This document shows, in pieces, positions 5,785-8,187 of a stretch of 8,187 nucleotides of DNA; the first letter of the stretch is position 1; each line of letters opens with the position of its first letter. This DNA comes from Bacteroidales bacterium. Lineage in GTDB: Bacteria > Bacteroidota > Bacteroidia > Bacteroidales > ML635J-15. Position numbers and translations under genes: made by a program. The DNA is taken from NCBI GenBank assembly GCA_028697515.1, contig JAQVEY010000093.1:1-8187 (forward strand), written 5' to 3'. The notes under the pieces are model-generated. The model searched no databases, was not told the origin of the DNA, and was given only the letters and a program-made list of their open reading frames with translations.

Positions 5785-7026
5785 ACTTCACTTGGTTTTC
5801 AGTTAGCAGGAGGAGTAACAGATATATCAGCAATAATTATTTTATGGTTGATGGGAGGTATAATTGCTTTTACCGGAGCTCAGGTTTATGGTGAACTTGG
5901 TTCTGTAATGCCTCGTTCAGGCGGTGAATATCATTTTTTAACTGAATTATACCACCCATCGGTCGGATTTATGTCCGGTTTCTTTTCAATGTTCGTGGGT
6001 TTCGCTGCCCCGATTGCTTTGGCAGCCATGGCTTTAGGTCAGTATTTTTCTAATGTTTATGATGGTATTGATCCAAGATTTATTGCTGCTGCTGTAATTC
6101 TTTTGACCACTTTTGTTCATGGTTATAGTGTTAAATCAGGTGGAGCATTTCAAGTGATTTTTACTGTTATCAAAATTGTTTTAATTGTTGGTTTTATAAT
6201 TGCCGGTTTTTTCTTTGCTCCAGAGCATGAACAAATATCCATAATACCTACATCTACTACATGGAATCAAATTTTAAGTGCCGGATTTGCGGTCTCTTTG
6301 ATTTATGTTTATTATTCTTATTCGGGTTGGAATGCTTCTGCTTATTTCGTGTCTGAATTAAAAAATCCTATGAAAAACCTTCCTAGATCATTGATAATAG
6401 GGACTCTTATCGTAACCGTTTTATATTTATTACTTAATTTTGTCTTTCTGTATGTTTCTCCGGTAACCAGTCTTTCCGGTCAGCTTGACGTTGGTGCAGT
6501 AGCTGCAACTGACATCTTTGGCCTTAAAGGCGGAGTAATTATGTCAGGTTTAATTAGTCTTTTACTTATTTCTACAATTAGTTCTATGGTATTTGCAGGT
6601 CCAAGAGTAATACAAGTAATTGGAGAAGATTATCCTTCTTTGGGATTTATGAGTAAAAAAAGAAAAAACGGAGTTCCTCTGGTTGCAATTTTAGTACAAT
6701 CTTCAATAAGTTTAATTTTGCTATTTACTTCTACTTTCGAAGCATTGCTTACTTATCTTGGATTTGTAATGAATATTTTTGCATTCCTTACAATTTTAGG
6801 CGTATTTGTTCACCGTCGTAGATTCCCCAAAATGGAAAGACCATATAAAACTATGGGATATCCTGTTGTACCAATAATATTTATGCTCTTTGTGATTTGG
6901 AATGTAATATATTTATTTAGAGAGAAAACTACTGAAACGCTTATTGGATTAGGTACATTACTCGTCGCTTTGGGTTTTTATTATTTATTAAAAGTTCTTT
7001 CACCTAAGAAAATTGAGAATGAATAA
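5698..7026 (+). CDS. APC-superfamily amino-acid permease
   Basis: An inner-membrane transporter of 442 residues, about the usual length for the amino acid-polyamine-organocation superfamily, with some twelve hydrophobic segments (roughly 10-33, 42-62, 88-115, 127-145, 152-173, 190-212, 232-254, 276-300, 326-345, 350-371, 388-406, 413-432). Helix 1 carries the family's unwound glycine motif MVGTGVF (23-29), which binds the substrate amino and carboxyl groups. PRSGGEY at 72-78 follows helix 2, and YSGWNASAYFVSELKNP at 208-224 is the helix 6 region typical of LAT/APC-like exchangers. The substrate is unknown; a neutral amino acid is a guess. The GTG start is supported by the duplicated copy at 4975, which preserves it, and by the helix 1 position. 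Its stop overlaps the start of the next gene by 8 bp, pointing to translational coupling. Confidence 0.93.
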   Translation: MKQSGIIQKIGLLTAISYVIANMVGTGVFTSLGFQLAGGVTDISAIIILWLMGGIIAFTGAQVYGELGSVMPRSGGEYHFLTELYHPSVGFMSGFFSMFVGFAAPIALAAMALGQYFSNVYDGIDPRFIAAAVILLTTFVHGYSVKSGGAFQVIFTVIKIVLIVGFIIAGFFFAPEHEQISIIPTSTTWNQILSAGFAVSLIYVYYSYSGWNASAYFVSELKNPMKNLPRSLIIGTLIVTVLYLLLNFVFLYVSPVTSLSGQLDVGAVAATDIFGLKGGVIMSGLISLLLISTISSMVFAGPRVIQVIGEDYPSLGFMSKKRKNGVPLVAILVQSSISLILLFTSTFEALLTYLGFVMNIFAFLTILGVFVHRRRFPKMERPYKTMGYPVVPIIFMLFVIWNVIYLFREKTTETLIGLGTLLVALGFYYLLKVLSPKKIENE

Positions 7027-8187
7027 GATTTGTATTTATTTGTGTATTTTGATATATGTTACTGCTGTTCTTGCCTGTGGAAATAGAACGGAAGTGAAGG
7101 AGATTAAAGTTGAGGTTCCTCAGGATAGCATTGTCGAAATTCCTCCTATCGATACTTTCTCTTATGATGGTTTTAATTCTGTTGCATACATTCTTGCAGG
7201 TAAACAGCCACTTGACAGTAATTTATTTCAAAATGTAATAAATAGTAAGGAGTTTGCTAATCATAAATCGTTAATGGAGAATAAATGGAGTACTCATAAA
7301 ACTAAATTAGATATAATAACTGATTGGAGCAACGAGCATATTGTTAGTGCAGATACAGTATTTTATCCTTTTGGTGGACCGGATTTTAATTATCTGGCAG
7401 CATTCTTTCCTGATTGCAGGTTCTCGGTTCTTATTGGACTTGAAAAAGGTGGTAAAATACCTTTTTCCGATTCTTTGTCAATAGCTAAATATGCCGAGAT
7501 ATTTACTGCAATAACTAGCTCTGTAGCATCAAATCTCGAATTTAGTTTTTTTAGAACCAATAGCATGGCAAGAGATCTTGCTGGTTATCTCGAAGGAACT
7601 TTGCCAATAATTATGATGTTTATGTCAAGACATGATTTCGAAATAATAAATATAAACCCAGTTTTTATTAATAATCAGGGATATTTTGAATATTTTGATA
7701 AAGAAAGAATTTATGATTACAGTTTGAATAAAGATTTTGAAGATTCATTTGAAATAATCTATAAAAAGGAAAATGAAGATTTTTTAAGGAAATTGTATTA
7801 TTTCTCAATGGATTTGTGTGATTCTGCATTGAATAAGCAATCATTTTCACTTATGATGGATAATTATTTTGAAGGCAAGACATGCTTTCTAAAGGCAGCT
7901 TCATATTTGCTTGACAGACCTCAGTTTACTATAATGAAAAATTTGATTCTCGACAATTGTGATGTTATTATTACCGGACCTTCAGGTATGCCTTTTAAAG
8001 CTTTTGATAATACTTGGGATATCGAATTGTTTGGAAATTATATCGGACCTTGTAGTCTTTTTAGTGGACGTCAGCATCCCGAACTCAAGGAAGCTTATGA
8101 AAAAGGCAATCCATCGCCTATAAACTTCAAGTTCGATTATCATGCAACGCATCATAGTCTAATAATAGCAACTAAAAGTATCAAGAC
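7019..8187 (+). CDS. Unrecognised lipoprotein, partial (runs off right edge)
   Basis: An open frame of 389 codons without a stop before the window ends. The ATG overlaps the permease stop by 8 bp (7019-7026). The N-terminus is a lipoprotein signal peptide with lipobox VLAC, Cys20 lipidated, followed by a charged linker rich in Glu and Val (21-45). The body looks globular and soluble, with no further membrane helices; segments such as VFYPFGGPDFNYLAAFFPDC (114-133) and SGRQHPELKEAYEKGNPSP (349-367) are distinctive but I do not recognise the family. The mature part holds cysteines at 133, 267, 289, 314 and 345. A cell-envelope protein co-expressed with the permease is inferred; a substrate-related role is only a guess. 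Codon use and AT content match the neighbours. Confidence 0.85.
   Translation, partial: MNKICIYLCILIYVTAVLACGNRTEVKEIKVEVPQDSIVEIPPIDTFSYDGFNSVAYILAGKQPLDSNLFQNVINSKEFANHKSLMENKWSTHKTKLDIITDWSNEHIVSADTVFYPFGGPDFNYLAAFFPDCRFSVLIGLEKGGKIPFSDSLSIAKYAEIFTAITSSVASNLEFSFFRTNSMARDLAGYLEGTLPIIMMFMSRHDFEIININPVFINNQGYFEYFDKERIYDYSLNKDFEDSFEIIYKKENEDFLRKLYYFSMDLCDSALNKQSFSLMMDNYFEGKTCFLKAASYLLDRPQFTIMKNLILDNCDVIITGPSGMPFKAFDNTWDIELFGNYIGPCSLFSGRQHPELKEAYEKGNPSPINFKFDYHATHHSLIIATKSIK

Overview
The window is AT-rich (low-30s % GC by eye) and looks like a chromosomal segment of a Bacteroidota (Bacteroidetes) bacterium, probably of the Bacteroidales or a related order. This rests on the gene content (a DUF1573 exported protein, several lipoproteins, an APC permease), on A/T-rich start contexts without Shine-Dalgarno motifs, and on palindromic intergenic repeats of a kind common in this phylum. 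No species can be named.

Layout. Positions 1-588 hold no convincing gene. They contain an insert (188-584) with a long nested hairpin, and a strong bidirectional terminator beside the aminotransferase. On the minus strand follow a PLP-dependent aminotransferase (589-1788) and, 35 bp upstream of it, a DUF1573 protein (1824-2363), probably co-transcribed. A 111-bp divergent spacer leads to a plus-strand FAD-dependent oxidoreductase related to protoporphyrinogen oxidase and UDP-galactopyranose mutase (2475-4013). This gene converges on a minus-strand lipoprotein esterase (4032-4922). A plus-strand APC-superfamily amino-acid permease (5698-7026) overlaps the start of an unrecognised lipoprotein gene that runs off the right edge (7019-8187). 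That last gene lacks a stop in the window and is easy to miss.

The most unusual structure lies between the esterase and the permease. A 203-bp block holding the first 21 esterase codons, the divergent 52-bp spacer and the first 29 permease codons occurs twice (4859-5061 and 5582-5784; 5 mismatches, no gaps). Between the copies is a 520-bp AT-rich insert with a nested palindrome. Each real gene keeps one intact copy of its start and promoter region, and a dead 5' fragment of each gene remains at the other copy. A smaller version of the same arrangement occurs at the left end: a 32-bp block containing the 3' end of the aminotransferase gene is present twice (156-187 and 585-616), on either side of the first insert. 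Both inserts share a layout of long nested hairpin, then a T-rich link, then a small stem-loop. One reading is a family of non-coding palindromic insertions that arrive with target duplications of very different length (32 and about 203 bp) and leave the neighbouring genes intact. The alternative is tandem duplication followed by decay.

The genes do not form one obvious pathway. The permease and the partial lipoprotein are probably an operon, and the aminotransferase and DUF1573 gene another.
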